DNA of 64,000 bases from CAZMNY01 sp964567745. GTDB taxonomy: Bacteria > Planctomycetota > Planctomycetia > Pirellulales > Pirellulaceae. Location: assembly GCA_964567745.1 (NCBI GenBank), contig CAZMNY010000002.1, positions 248,001 through 312,000 of the forward strand. The letters are read 5' to 3'. The number at the start of each line of letters is the position of its first letter. The first letter of the stretch is position 1. The notes under the pieces are model-generated. The model saw nothing but the letters and a program-made list of their open reading frames with translations, searched no databases and had not been told where the DNA came from. The translations under genes and the position numbers were made by a program. Below, piece by piece: positions 42,620-52,061 of the stretch.

Positions 42620-44056
42620 TTATCGATTCTCGCCGAGGCTCGCCAACACGGAATCGTTGTTTTCTTTCATCTTGCGCCGCAGCTGAACGTCGAGGCGTTT
42701 TATGGTTGAAAGAATCGTCGCATCGGTCGATTTGATCAGGTTGGTCCGCTCCGCTGGGTCCTTCGTCAAATCGTAAAACTCATCACGTTGCGGATCGAAA
42801 AAGTCGCGGACCAGTTTCCATTCCGGCGTCCGGTACATTCGCATGTGAGTTTTCGATTGATGGTGGGTGCTGTACTCGGCGTAGAAGTCGTTCTCCCAAT
42901 CATCGGGTGGCGTCGCTTTCAAGACGCTCGCGATGCTGCGGCCTCGAATCTCCGACTCGGACGGCAGTTGGACTCGCGCAAGCTCAAGCAGAGTTGGAAA
43001 CCAATCGAGGTTGGAGACGGTTTGAGTGACCCGACTGCCCGGCTTAGTGACATTCGGCCAACGCACAATCGTCGGAACGCGGATCGAGAGATCGTACATG
43101 TTGGGACGCTGGCCCGACGGTACGTTAGGAGTCGCTTTGGTTTTTTTCGTTAGCACCCAATGCCCGTTTCCTTTGTGCCAAATTCCGTTGTGGCCCATGC
43201 TGTACCCGTGGTCGCTGGAGAAAATCACGACGGTTTGTTGAGCCAATTTGAGTTCGTCGAGCAAGTCGAGGATTCGCCCCACATTGCGGTCGACACTGTG
43301 GACGCTCGCCAAGTATTCGCGAGTCATTCGCTTGACGCGTTTTGTGTCGAGGAGAGGGTAATCTGGATTGGGGATTTTGGGGTCTAAGTTTTCAAACCCT
43401 TCCCAATCGGCATCGGCCACGGGCAACCAACGAGCATGCGGAGCGCGATAGTTGACGCACAAAAGAAACTCATCGGATCGATTGCGGCGAATGAAACTGA
43501 GCGCGCGCGATGTGAGCACGTCGGGTGTAAAGCCTTTGAATTTTCGGACGACGCCATCCTCTTCCAAGTCGGGATCTTTGGGCCGATTCCCGCCGCCCCG
43601 AAAGCCAAAGAAATAGTCGAAGCCGGTCTTGGTCGGATGATGCTTGTCGAGCAGACCGAGGTGCCATTTTCCGACAAGGCCCGTTCGGTAGCCAGACGCT
43701 TGAATCAACTCGGCCCAAGTCACCGTCTTGGGATCGAGTCCGTGATTGGGTTCGCGGCGAGGATTAATCCAATCGGTAATTCCCAATTCGGAACCGTAAC
43801 GACTGGTCATCAAGCTCGCTCGAGACGGACTGCAAACGGGCGTCGTCGTGAACGAATTGATCAGGTAGGCGCCTTCCCGAACAAGTCGATCCATGTGAGG
43901 CGTTTTGGCGTGCGGATGTTTGGAGGCGCCGAGAGCCCAAGGAGCTTGGTCGTCGGTGTAAATGAAAACGATATTCGGACGCTCGGCCGCAACGAGCGCA
44001 GGCGCGACGAGGGAGACGAGAAGAAGACTTACGGCGGTCAGAGTGTGACGATTCAT
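42620..44056 (-). CDS. Secreted sulfatase
   Basis: The 478-residue protein has a signal peptide (MNRHTLTAVSLLLVSLVAPALVAA), PNIVFIYTDDQAPWALG with the metal-binding Asp pair, and CSPSRASLMTSRYG (Cys75, C-x-P-S-R, precursor of formylglycine). GKWHLGLLDKHHP and SSDHGYSMGHNGIWHKG are further metal/sulfate-binding motifs. The fold and ending fit type I arylsulfatases acting on sulfated polysaccharides. The SelD fusion gene follows 8 bp downstream. Confidence 0.94.
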   Translation of the reverse strand: MNRHTLTAVSLLLVSLVAPALVAAERPNIVFIYTDDQAPWALGASKHPHAKTPHMDRLVREGAYLINSFTTTPVCSPSRASLMTSRYGSELGITDWINPRREPNHGLDPKTVTWAELIQASGYRTGLVGKWHLGLLDKHHPTKTGFDYFFGFRGGGNRPKDPDLEEDGVVRKFKGFTPDVLTSRALSFIRRNRSDEFLLCVNYRAPHARWLPVADADWEGFENLDPKIPNPDYPLLDTKRVKRMTREYLASVHSVDRNVGRILDLLDELKLAQQTVVIFSSDHGYSMGHNGIWHKGNGHWVLTKKTKATPNVPSGQRPNMYDLSIRVPTIVRWPNVTKPGSRVTQTVSNLDWFPTLLELARVQLPSESEIRGRSIASVLKATPPDDWENDFYAEYSTHHQSKTHMRMYRTPEWKLVRDFFDPQRDEFYDLTKDPAERTNLIKSTDATILSTIKRLDVQLRRKMKENNDSVLASLGENR

Positions 44057-44306
44057 GGCTGCTCGTTCTCAGTCGAAATATGGCAATCTGGATGGTCTCT
44101 CACTTCGCACTTCCGCACTGGCACGCCAGTGGCCCACGAGTCGATGCTCGGCATCTCAACACGTGCAACGCGAAACACTATAATCAGCGGCTTTCTCAAA
44201 GAACAGCCGAGCGTCGGCGAACGCATGTTAACGGCGCCTTGACTGCTCGCTTCAGCGTGAGCCCGCTTATTGTCGAGCGTGACTCTTATAAGCCAGGAGA
44301 TGTTGG

Positions 44307-45074
44307 ATGGACTGGATCCTGAGTTCTGGAATCGCGTTGCTCGCCTTGACCGCGATGGAAATCGTGCTCGGCATCGACAATATCGTCTTTATTGCGATCG
44401 TCACCAGCCGTTTGCCTGCCTCGCAGCAGCCCGCAGCCAGGCGGCTCGGCTTGCTGTTCGCGCTGGTTACTCGAATTGCCTTATTGGCGACTCTCAGCTG
44501 GGTGATTCACTTAACTGAACCACTATTTGAACTCACCTCGCTCGGCCTCTGGGGCGAGTGGCTCAATGACAAACACGTCAACGAGGTCTCGGTCAAGGAC
44601 CTGATCTTACTGGTTGGGGGTCTGTTCTTGATTTACAAGAGCGTCGTGGAGATTCATCATCGGGTCGAAGACGAGGACGAGGAGACCACGAAATCCTCAT
44701 CCAAAGTCAGTTTTTCGGGCGTAATCGTACAGATCGCCGTGTTGGACATTATTTTCTCGCTCGACTCGGTAATCACGGCGGTCGGCATGGCCAACGAACT
44801 CTGGATCATGATCACCGCGGTCATCCTTGCTGTGATTGTCATGTTGATTTTCGCGGAACAGGTCAGCGCGTTTGTATCCGCCAATCCGACGGTGAAGATG
44901 CTAGCGCTGAGTTTTCTGATTTTGATTGGCGTGATGCTGGTGGCCGAATCGGCTGAAACGGGAATCGACAAAGGATATGTCTATTTCGCCATGGCGTTTG
45001 CCTTGGCGGTTGAACTGCTCAACCTGCGAGTGCGGCTCGTGGAAGACCGAAAACTGCCCAAGAAGCCGGCATAA
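44307..45074 (+). CDS. TerC-family integral membrane protein
   Basis: The 255-residue protein has seven predicted helices and TerC motifs: AMEIVLGIDNIVFIAIVTSRLP near the start and VLDIIFSLDSVITAVGMAN in the middle, each with conserved acidic residues in the membrane that suggest ion binding, probably Mn2+ export. Many TerC genes are under the yybP-ykoY Mn2+ riboswitch; I looked for one in the ~240-bp upstream region and did not find a convincing match. AGGAG precedes the ATG. Confidence 0.92.
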   Translation: MDWILSSGIALLALTAMEIVLGIDNIVFIAIVTSRLPASQQPAARRLGLLFALVTRIALLATLSWVIHLTEPLFELTSLGLWGEWLNDKHVNEVSVKDLILLVGGLFLIYKSVVEIHHRVEDEDEETTKSSSKVSFSGVIVQIAVLDIIFSLDSVITAVGMANELWIMITAVILAVIVMLIFAEQVSAFVSANPTVKMLALSFLILIGVMLVAESAETGIDKGYVYFAMAFALAVELLNLRVRLVEDRKLPKKPA

Positions 45075-45274
45075 GGTCCGCTGATGTCATGAGAAATTTG
45101 CCGAGTTGCAAAGGTCTCTCGAGCGCACTGTGCGGGGGGTTGGTTGGTTCCCGCCGAGCATGATGCTAGGCTGTGGATACCCGCCCAGTGGCAACTTGGC
45201 GCTCACCCCTGAAGCAAATTATCGACGATCGAGTCGACGACTGTTTCAGTCAGAAACCATGGATAGGCTGAGAA

Positions 45275-46477
45275 ATGCGTGTATTAGTAGGATGGTCCGA
45301 TGAGGCGGAAGCGGAAACGCTGAACCTGATTCTGAATGTGGAACCCAATGAAGCAATAGTCGTCACCGACCAAAACGAGTTTCGGCGTATCGCGCTGGAC
45401 AAGAGTTGGGACACTATTCTCTGGGATTTGACCTTTCCCAACCTGGACGATGCTTTCCAGCTATTTGAAACCGTGCGAAACGCCGCGCCAGACCGACCTA
45501 TCGTGGGTGCATGGTCCGAGGGCGATATCAACCGATTGTGTCGATTTGTCTCCGGCGGGCTCCACTCGCACGTGATGCGTGACTCAAATGGCGATTTCAT
45601 CTTCCTTTTGACCACCATCATGGAAGCAGCCCACCAAGGCGCGATCGCACAACGGGCGAGTATTTTGGCTGAGCGATTGCGGGAAGAAGTCGATTCCGTC
45701 CGGCGATTACAGGAATCGGTAATTCCACAAGATTTGCCGATCCAAGGCGGCTATTCGATGGCGGCCCGCTACGAACCGGCTCAAATCCGCGTGCTGGGCG
45801 CGACGCCCGTCGTGATGGCTGGCGGCGACTATTACGACGCGTTTTCGCTGAGCGACGACCGTCTGGTGCTGCTGGTTGGCGACGCCTCTGGGCACGGCGT
45901 CAAAGCCTGCATGTCGATCATGACGATGCACACGCTAATCCGCATGATCCGCGATGAAACGTACCCCGACCCGGCCCATTTCGTTGGCGCGGTCAATCGC
46001 CGTCTTTCCGCAAACGACATCGTCCAGGACGAAGGCGGGTTCATTACCTTGCTTTATTCGACGCTCGATGTCGCAACGAACGAGCTTCAATGGACCTGTG
46101 CAGGTCACCCGATGCCCGTCCTTCAGGACTTGGAGACGAATGAGGTCCGAGTCTTGGGCGATGATGATTCGGGCGGTCTCCCGCTGGCCATTGATGAGGA
46201 CTGGGAGTACGAGTTGTTGAAAGCCCAAATCCCAGACAATTCTCGACTCTTGATCTATTCCGACGGGTTGGATGAAGCGTTTCCGGCCAATCAGGAGGAC
46301 GGTGAGCACTTTCAGTTTGGCATGGAGGGCATCATTCGCACGCTCAAGGAGACCCGGGACTTACCGCTGAACGAGGCCCTAGATCGCCTGTTTGTCGAGT
46401 CGGAGGCGGCCACAAATGGGACAGGACGGCACGACGACACCTCGGTCCTCATGCTGCAGCGAATCGACAACCCTTAA
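45275..46477 (+). CDS. Receiver-like / PP2C (SpoIIE/RsbU) phosphatase
   Basis: Residues 1-125 resemble a degenerate receiver domain (MRVLVGWSDEAEAETLNLIL...TILWDLTF), a helical linker with VRRLQESVIPQDLPIQGG, and a SpoIIE-type PP2C phosphatase domain with GGDYYDAF, LLVGDASGHGVKACM, ITLLYSTLDVATNELQWTCAGHPMP and LLIYSDGLDEA. It should dephosphorylate an anti-sigma antagonist. A STAS protein in the window (12005-12373) is of the right class, but the genes are 33 kb apart. Confidence 0.92.
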   Translation: MRVLVGWSDEAEAETLNLILNVEPNEAIVVTDQNEFRRIALDKSWDTILWDLTFPNLDDAFQLFETVRNAAPDRPIVGAWSEGDINRLCRFVSGGLHSHVMRDSNGDFIFLLTTIMEAAHQGAIAQRASILAERLREEVDSVRRLQESVIPQDLPIQGGYSMAARYEPAQIRVLGATPVVMAGGDYYDAFSLSDDRLVLLVGDASGHGVKACMSIMTMHTLIRMIRDETYPDPAHFVGAVNRRLSANDIVQDEGGFITLLYSTLDVATNELQWTCAGHPMPVLQDLETNEVRVLGDDDSGGLPLAIDEDWEYELLKAQIPDNSRLLIYSDGLDEAFPANQEDGEHFQFGMEGIIRTLKETRDLPLNEALDRLFVESEAATNGTGRHDDTSVLMLQRIDNP

Positions 46478-46696
46478 TTCAGGTTGAGTCCCGAAGACGA
46501 CGACGATATTTTCCGTATAATCGGCTAATCGTCGTTTTATCATCCGCCACGATTCCCGAATTTGTCGTTTGTGCCGACAGCCTCACATCGGCCGTTTCTT
46601 GGCTTATGTTTGAGTGTCACGGCCACTTTTACCACGCGGCGAATGCGGATGAACGGTGATTCCTTAAAAACAGCTACCGTCATACGAGTAGGCGCG

Positions 46697-47239
46697 ATGA
46701 TTCACCAGCGTGTGTGGGCAAGATGGCGTGCATTGCTTAACCGCATGCGCCATTACGTCATGCATTCGATCCTGCACGCTGACGATCCGCCTCACCGATT
46801 AGCCCTGGGCGTCGGGATCGCGATGTTCGTGACGTTCACGCCGACAGTCGGCATCCAAATGCCGCTGACCGTGTTTCTCTCCTGGTTGCTCCGCGGGAAT
46901 AAGCTGGTTGGGCTTCCCATCGTCTGGATATCCAATCCAGCCACGCTGATACCGATCTACTTCACCTGCTACACCGTCGGCCGAAAACTGCTTGGGCAAG
47001 GCTCAGTGGGTGGCGAATGGTGGCGAGAATTGGCCCACCCGCCAGCCGGATGGTGGCCGGCCGTTTCCTTCTATTGGTCGCGCTGCACCGAAATTGCCGG
47101 GCCGCTTTGGCTCGGTGGCGCCGCGATTGGCGTCGCATTGGCCCTACCCTCCTACTATGTCGCCCTGCTTTGCATTCGCTCTTACCGACTACAACGTTGG
47201 GGCCAGCTCATTCCGCCTCAATACGAAGAAGAGGCGTAG
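46697..47239 (+). CDS. DUF2062 membrane protein
   Basis: The ~180-residue protein has the DUF2062 landmarks HRLALGVGIAMFVTFTPTVGIQMPLT and the GNKLVGLPIVWISNPAT region (with NP/AT), three helices and a cytoplasmic tail. Members are often annotated only as inner-membrane proteins of unknown function. Upstream in-frame starts at 46562 (TTG), 46643 and 46649 (ATG) exist; the ATG at 46697 gives the best agreement with the usual family start. Confidence 0.8.
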   Translation: MIHQRVWARWRALLNRMRHYVMHSILHADDPPHRLALGVGIAMFVTFTPTVGIQMPLTVFLSWLLRGNKLVGLPIVWISNPATLIPIYFTCYTVGRKLLGQGSVGGEWWRELAHPPAGWWPAVSFYWSRCTEIAGPLWLGGAAIGVALALPSYYVALLCIRSYRLQRWGQLIPPQYEEEA

Positions 47240-47386
47240 TTGACGATTCGCTGAAATCAGCAAACTCGTCAAAGCAGCACTCGCACAGCAGAACTCGCAC
47301 AGCAAAACTTGCCCTGGCAAGCAGCAGCCATTGCACCGCATCTGCTGAATCAATGCTTGCCCCTCCTTTGAGACAGGATCTCCGCC

Positions 47387-48544
47387 ATGAGTCGACTCGT
47401 GAACCGGCGCCAAGTTCTTGGCGCCGCAGCCGCTGGCGTCGCTTTGAGCAGCGTGACGACCCAATCAGCGAAAGCAAATAACGCGCCTTCGAGCGTCGTC
47501 GAATCGATTCGCTCGGTCAGTCTTCAGCCCAACCTGTACCACGGCTGGCCCACAGTGGCGAAACGTAAGAACGGTGAACTTGTGCTGGTCTGCTCGGGAG
47601 GTCGCGAGTCGCACGTCTGCCCGTTTGGTCGAGTGGAATTGATGCGGTCGTCGGATCAAGGTGCCACTTGGTCGTTCCCGCGAGTGCTTACTGATGGCCC
47701 GATTGACGACCGCGACGCAGGCGTCGTGGAAACGCCCAACGGCAAAGCTCTCCTTGTCACCACGTTTACGTCGTTGGCCTACGAGCCGATTCTCAAAAAG
47801 AATCGCGGTCGCTGGAGCGCCGGCAAGCTGGCTCTCTGGGAAGGTGCCCACAAGCGAGTCTCCGCCGAAACTCGAAAGCAGAGCCTCGGCGTTTGGATGT
47901 TGCGTTCGACCGATGGCGGCGTCTCCTGGTCGACTCCTTATCGTTGCCTCGTCAACTCGCCCCACGGCCCAGTCGGGCTTCGCGACGGAAGCATGCTATA
48001 CGCCGGCAAAGCCCTTTGGGCGGACAATCGCGTTGGCGTTTGCGGCTCGACCGACGACGGTGAGACGTGGCAATGGCTGAGCGATATTCCAACTCGAGAC
48101 GGCGACACAAAGGAGAACTATCACGAGCTCCATGCCGTCGAGTGCAAGTCGGGAAAGCTGATCGTTCATATCCGCAACCACAACTCCAAGAACTCTCGCG
48201 AGACACTCCAAACTCACTCCAGCGATGGCGGCAAGACGTGGGCTGTCCCTTATTCTATCGGCGTCTGGGGACTGCCGTCGCACCTGCTCCGCACGACCGA
48301 CGGTCGCTTGCTCATGTCCTACGGACACCGACGCAAACCGTACGGCAATCAGGCCCGTGTGAGCGAGGACGAAGGGCGAACCTGGTCGGCAGCGATGACA
48401 ATTTCGGACGACGCGCCCGGATACGATCTCGGTTATCCGTCAACCGTACAGCTGGCTGACGGGCGGCTGCTCACGATCTGGTACGAAGTCAGACCGGGTT
48501 CGCCCAAAGCCGTACTCCGGCAGGCGATATGGAAACTCGCCTAG
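47387..48544 (+). CDS. Tat-exported sialidase-like (BNR) protein
   Basis: The 385-residue protein begins with a twin-arginine-type signal (MSRLVNRRQVLGAAAAGVAL). The rest is a six-bladed propeller of the exo-alpha-sialidase/BNR type: SSDQGATWSFP, STDGGVSWSTP, STDDGETWQWL, SSDGGKTWAVP and SEDEGRTWSAA are Asp-box repeats. Substrate is unknown; in planctomycetes such proteins often occur without proven sialidase activity. Upstream short repeats with CTCGCACAGCA occur at ~47280-47310. Confidence 0.87.
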   Translation: MSRLVNRRQVLGAAAAGVALSSVTTQSAKANNAPSSVVESIRSVSLQPNLYHGWPTVAKRKNGELVLVCSGGRESHVCPFGRVELMRSSDQGATWSFPRVLTDGPIDDRDAGVVETPNGKALLVTTFTSLAYEPILKKNRGRWSAGKLALWEGAHKRVSAETRKQSLGVWMLRSTDGGVSWSTPYRCLVNSPHGPVGLRDGSMLYAGKALWADNRVGVCGSTDDGETWQWLSDIPTRDGDTKENYHELHAVECKSGKLIVHIRNHNSKNSRETLQTHSSDGGKTWAVPYSIGVWGLPSHLLRTTDGRLLMSYGHRRKPYGNQARVSEDEGRTWSAAMTISDDAPGYDLGYPSTVQLADGRLLTIWYEVRPGSPKAVLRQAIWKLA

Positions 48545-48585
48545 CCCGTATTCGTTCTTCATGTGCCATTCACAAATTCGACTTT

Positions 48586-48737
48586 CTTTCGTCATCCTGT
48601 AAATCCTGTTAATCCTGTCAAAACTCGCCTCCGAGAATGGGACAGGATCGACAGGATCAACATGATTGAGAACAGACGCGATCCTTCTCTTTCGTCATCC
48701 TGGGATCATGTCAATCCTGTCAAAACTCGCCTCCGAG
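48586..48737. repeat. Paired intergenic repeat with CCTGTCAAAACTCGCCTCCGAG core
   Basis: Two ~50-bp copies (48586-48635 and 48689-48737) share CTTTCGTCATCCTG and ATCCTGTCAAAACTCGCC; between them are further ATCCTGT units and the inverse ACAGGAT. The resulting palindromic pattern is typical of dispersed intergenic repeats. It lies between the sialidase-like gene and pgk. Confidence 0.75.
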
Positions 48738-48863
48738 TTTCGAAGAAGAATGACCGAATAGACATCGACCATCGTTGTTCTCAATCGCCCCCACTCGGAG
48801 CGATTGCGTCGTCCTGCTAGAATGGGCTGCTCAGCTGGAAGCACGAATTGGAGCAAGAAGACG

Positions 48864-50066
48864 ATGGCCAAGAAGACGATCGATCAGGTTGAAGTCCGGG
48901 GACAGCGAGTCCTAATGCGAGTTGATTTTAACGTCCCGCTCGACGACGAACAGGCTGTCACAGACGACTCGCGAATTCGCATGGCGCTGCCCTCGATTCG
49001 CTCAGTGATCGACCGGGGCGGCCGATTGATCTTGATGAGTCATCTTGGACGCCCGAAGGGCAAAGGTGATGACTCGAAGTACAGCTTGAAGCCGGCGGCG
49101 GAGCGATTGGCGACGCTGCTTGACGCCCCAGTCAACTTTGCGGCCGATGTGAACGGCGAGGAGGCCAAGGCGAAATCGGAGTCGTTAGCGGATGGCGAAG
49201 TGTTGGTGCTTGAAAACCTGCGATTCAATCCAGGCGAGAAGGGTGGAGCTCTCGCGTTTGCCGCCTCGCTAGCTTCGCTGGCCGAGATTTATTGCAATGA
49301 CGCGTTTGGCGCCTGCCACCGCGAAGACGCGTCGATGCTGGCGGTGCCCAACGCGATGCAAGGCGCACCGCGATTGATGGGCTTCCTCGTCGAAAACGAA
49401 ATTCGGCAGATCACGTCCGCGATCCAGGACCCGGACCGGCCGTTCGTCGCCATTTTGGGCGGCGCCAAGGTGTCAGACAAAATCAAAGTCATCGAAAACC
49501 TGCTGGGCATCTGCGATAAGGTGCTCATCGGCGGCGCGATGGCCTACACGTTCTCATTGGCTCAAGGCGGCGCCGTTGGCAACAGTCTTATCGAGAAAGA
49601 ACAGGTTCCTTTGGCGAAACGCCTGATTGAAGCGGGCGGCGATCGACTGGTTCTACCGGTCGATACCCATTGCGGCGACGCGTTCTCCAGCGATTGTCAA
49701 AAGCAAGTCGTCCAAGCCGGCACGATACCCGATGGCTTCGAAGGACTCGATATCGGGCCCAAAACGGCCGAACTCTACGCCGGCCACATAGCGCCTGCAA
49801 AAACCGTGGTCTGGAACGGGCCAATGGGCGTTTTCGAGATGCCCCCCTTCGACGCGGGAACGAAGGCGGTGGCGGACGCGATTTCTAACAGCGAGGCGTA
49901 CAGCATCATCGGCGGCGGCGATAGCGCGGCCGCAATCCAACAGCTCGGATTCGCCGATCAGGTCTCCCACGTCAGCACCGGCGGAGGTGCCTGCCTGACG
50001 ATGCTTGCTGGCGAACCATTCAAGGCGGTCGACCTGCTCGATGAATGCGAAGCGGCCGCCACTTGA
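48864..50066 (+). CDS. pgk: Phosphoglycerate kinase
   Basis: Pgk transfers phosphate between 1,3-bisphosphoglycerate and ADP in glycolysis. The 400-residue protein has RVLMRVDFNVPL, LILMSHLGRPKG, LENLRFNPGEKG, ILGGAKVSDKIKVIENLL and WNGPMGVFE, all family hallmarks. The ATG at 48864 (MAKKTIDQVEVRG) is preceded by GGAGC; an upstream in-frame ATG lies in repeat sequence. It stands alone with a terminator on the other strand just after. Confidence 0.97.
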   Translation: MAKKTIDQVEVRGQRVLMRVDFNVPLDDEQAVTDDSRIRMALPSIRSVIDRGGRLILMSHLGRPKGKGDDSKYSLKPAAERLATLLDAPVNFAADVNGEEAKAKSESLADGEVLVLENLRFNPGEKGGALAFAASLASLAEIYCNDAFGACHREDASMLAVPNAMQGAPRLMGFLVENEIRQITSAIQDPDRPFVAILGGAKVSDKIKVIENLLGICDKVLIGGAMAYTFSLAQGGAVGNSLIEKEQVPLAKRLIEAGGDRLVLPVDTHCGDAFSSDCQKQVVQAGTIPDGFEGLDIGPKTAELYAGHIAPAKTVVWNGPMGVFEMPPFDAGTKAVADAISNSEAYSIIGGGDSAAAIQQLGFADQVSHVSTGGGACLTMLAGEPFKAVDLLDECEAAAT

Positions 50067-50106
50067 ATCGGCCAACGGCGCACTTTCAACTAGCTCGGTG
50101 CCAACG

Positions 50107-50138
50107 AAAAACGGCCGACTCGAATTGAGCCGGCCGTT
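50107..50138 (-). terminator. Terminator of the lipoprotein gene
   Basis: On the minus strand AACGGCCGGCTC / GAGTCGGCCGTT form a stem with one mismatch and a 5-nt loop, followed by TTTTC. It lies 41 bp beyond the stop codon of the lipoprotein gene and between it and pgk. Confidence 0.8.
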
Positions 50139-50178
50139 ATCGTGCGCACGTAAATAATGAACCCGCTGGCTTTCCATT

Positions 50179-50622
50179 CTAATTCGATTCAGCTTCCATG
50201 TACTTGCTCAACTCAAACGTGCCCAAGTCCAACGTTTTTCCTCGCTGGTCTTCTGGAATATCCACAGAAATCGGTGACTTATCCATATCGAATTTTCCCC
50301 CGAGCGAATCGCTGCCGTCGCCCTGGGCGGGGTCCGGGAAAAGCACGACCAACTTGTACTTGCCTGGCTCGGCAAGAGGAGTGAGGCACTCGAAGCTACC
50401 ATCTGTTGCGGTTGCAGCAGGAATTTCTTCCTTCCCATGTGCGTAGAGACTGACTTCAAAGGCGCCATCCTCCATTGGCGGGCCATTTTCAATTGCCAAC
50501 GGCTGTCCGTTCAGCAGAACGATGCCCTTGACATGAACGCCTTTGCTAGAGCTCGGGCCACAACCGAAAGCAGCCACAACGGTAAGGGCCAAGATGACCT
50601 GAATTGATCGACGTAAATGCAA
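50179..50622 (-). CDS. Small lipoprotein with beta-sandwich domain
   Basis: The TTG at 50622 is preceded by GAGGAG and gives a lipoprotein signal (MHLRRSIQVILALTVVAAFGC), with the lipobox AAFGC and Cys ~21. The rest (~125 residues) is a beta-rich domain (VHVKGIVLLNGQPL, GSFECLTPLAEPGKYKLVVLF) of the carboxypeptidase-regulatory/transthyretin type often encoded next to DUF1559 genes in planctomycetes. The longer frame up to 50748 lacks an SD and is not favoured. Confidence 0.82.
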   Translation of the reverse strand: MHLRRSIQVILALTVVAAFGCGPSSSKGVHVKGIVLLNGQPLAIENGPPMEDGAFEVSLYAHGKEEIPAATATDGSFECLTPLAEPGKYKLVVLFPDPAQGDGSDSLGGKFDMDKSPISVDIPEDQRGKTLDLGTFELSKYMEAESN

Positions 50623-50685
50623 GACGCGTCTCCTCGTGGAATATGACAACAATGTACTTGTAATCGCCGCAACCGGATTACGAAA

Positions 50686-50717
50686 CCACCCCGACTCCTG
50701 GTTTGGAATCGGGGTGG
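50686..50717 (-). other. Hairpin between DUF1559 and lipoprotein genes
   Basis: On the minus strand CCACCCCGATTCC / GGAGTCGGGGTGG form a 13-bp stem (one mismatch) with a 6-nt loop, followed by TTTCG. It may be a weak terminator or a stabilising/processing element that sets the ratio of the two gene products. Confidence 0.6.
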
Positions 50718-50756
50718 CAAGATTCCCATGCGATTCGTCATGCGACAAGTAGTCGC

Positions 50757-51671
50757 TTACAGGCTTTCGGAATCAAATTCTAGACCGTCTTTGCGATCAC
50801 CCAATCGATGCCAAATCGTCGGGTTGATGTTGTAATCGATGTTTTTCACCGACCCGTCCGCCAACACAATGTTGAAGGACGCGGAGTGTGACGAGCCGAA
50901 ACGCTGAGCGCCAGCGCCGCCCCCTGCTTTGATGTCTTTCAGCGGCGGCCGCCAGCTAGAAATGCGGCGCATCACATCGTGGTCCCAGCCGGACGAATAG
51001 CCTTCGTTGTCATCGCCTTGATAGCGCCCAATTCGCCCAGCGTTGAGTCGTTTCTCGCCGAACAGCAAAGTATTGGACGCTCCGTCCAGGATCTGCTTGA
51101 AACCGATCGTTGGCCCGTCGCCATTTCGCCAACCGCGAATAATGACACCCGTGTTACGTAGGTTTGAGCCAGCGTAGTCCGTCGGACCATGGGCAAATCG
51201 TTGCCCAGTGTTGTAGGGCCAACGGTACCAATCACGGTTGACGGGAAGCGCGCGAGGCGAACGACGTGAAGGACAGAAATACGTTGGGATAACTGCAGAA
51301 ATTACGTAGATCGAACGTTCTTGCTCGGTGTTCTGCTTGCCCCCCGCCCAAACGTCGCCTTCTTCGAGGTAAGGCAGAATTTGCATACCCCAACCGACAC
51401 GCTGCTTTGCACCGATATCCGGCTTGCCGGATTGTTGGTTCTGCGTCACGTGCCAAGCCCAGTGATGTCCACCAGTCGGAAAGATTCGCAACGAATCGTG
51501 GTGGTTGTGTGCCGCCACCCCCATTTGCTTCAAGTGGTTAATGCACTGAGTCCTTCTGGCCGCCTCGCGAGCTGCTTGCACCGCTGGCAGCAACAGTGCT
51601 ACCAAGATGCCAATGATCGCAATGACGACCAGTAGCTCCACGAGTGTGAAAGCTGAGCGTGGTTTTTTCAT
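50757..51671 (-). CDS. DUF1559 protein with type IV pilin-like N-terminus
   Basis: The 304-residue protein starts MKKPRSAFTLVELLVVIAII, with the prepilin cleavage and methylation site (FTLVE) and hydrophobic helix, then the DUF1559 (SBP_bac_10) domain with QCINHLKQMGVAAHNHHDS and C-terminal H-x-G type sequence GSSHSASFNIVLADGSVKNI. These proteins are very abundant in Planctomycetota and are found on the cell surface or in appendages; the exact role is unknown. The downstream lipoprotein gene is probably cotranscribed. Confidence 0.93.
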   Translation of the reverse strand: MKKPRSAFTLVELLVVIAIIGILVALLLPAVQAAREAARRTQCINHLKQMGVAAHNHHDSLRIFPTGGHHWAWHVTQNQQSGKPDIGAKQRVGWGMQILPYLEEGDVWAGGKQNTEQERSIYVISAVIPTYFCPSRRSPRALPVNRDWYRWPYNTGQRFAHGPTDYAGSNLRNTGVIIRGWRNGDGPTIGFKQILDGASNTLLFGEKRLNAGRIGRYQGDDNEGYSSGWDHDVMRRISSWRPPLKDIKAGGGAGAQRFGSSHSASFNIVLADGSVKNIDYNINPTIWHRLGDRKDGLEFDSESL

Positions 51672-52061
51672 GGGAGTCCCCAAAGAAATTGAAATAAGAT
51701 ATGGAATAGCAATCTGGATCCTATCCTGCCTAGAACATGAATGCAAGTTTATCCTAAGTTTCCATCTTTCTTGAGTCCACATCTTCAAACTCAATGTGGT
51801 CGCAACATCAAATTCTACCAAGGCAGGCTTAGGTGGCGCAATATTGGCCTCAATGGCAAAAAACCGCTGTTAATTAAGCACTCTTAGCCAAGAGTGGCTA
51901 GATGGAGCGCGAAATCTGCTCGAAGGCGACGAATTTCTGCTCACCGCCGATCTGAAGAATATCCAGCAAACGGAGCGCGGGGGAATCGCGAGGCTCGGAC
52001 TTCGCGCCAAAACAGATCGATTGACCCGCTGCTCGCCGAAACGGCGGAAATCTCAGTCATC
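51672..52061. other. Intergenic region, nothing recognised
   Basis: About 390 bp downstream of aspS and upstream of the DUF1559 gene. An imperfect inverted repeat (AGCACTC...GAGTGGCT) near 51869 superficially resembles CIRCE but is not upstream of a heat-shock gene. No gene is supported. Confidence 0.5.

Noticed and set aside
44060..44306. yybP-ykoY manganese riboswitch upstream of the TerC gene
   Set aside because: No recognisable conserved loop sequences were found in this region.
51865..51895. CIRCE-like inverted repeat (AGCACTC...GAGTGGCT)
   Set aside because: Right arm does not match consensus, spacer is 8 not 9, and the neighbours are aspS and a DUF1559 gene, not chaperones.
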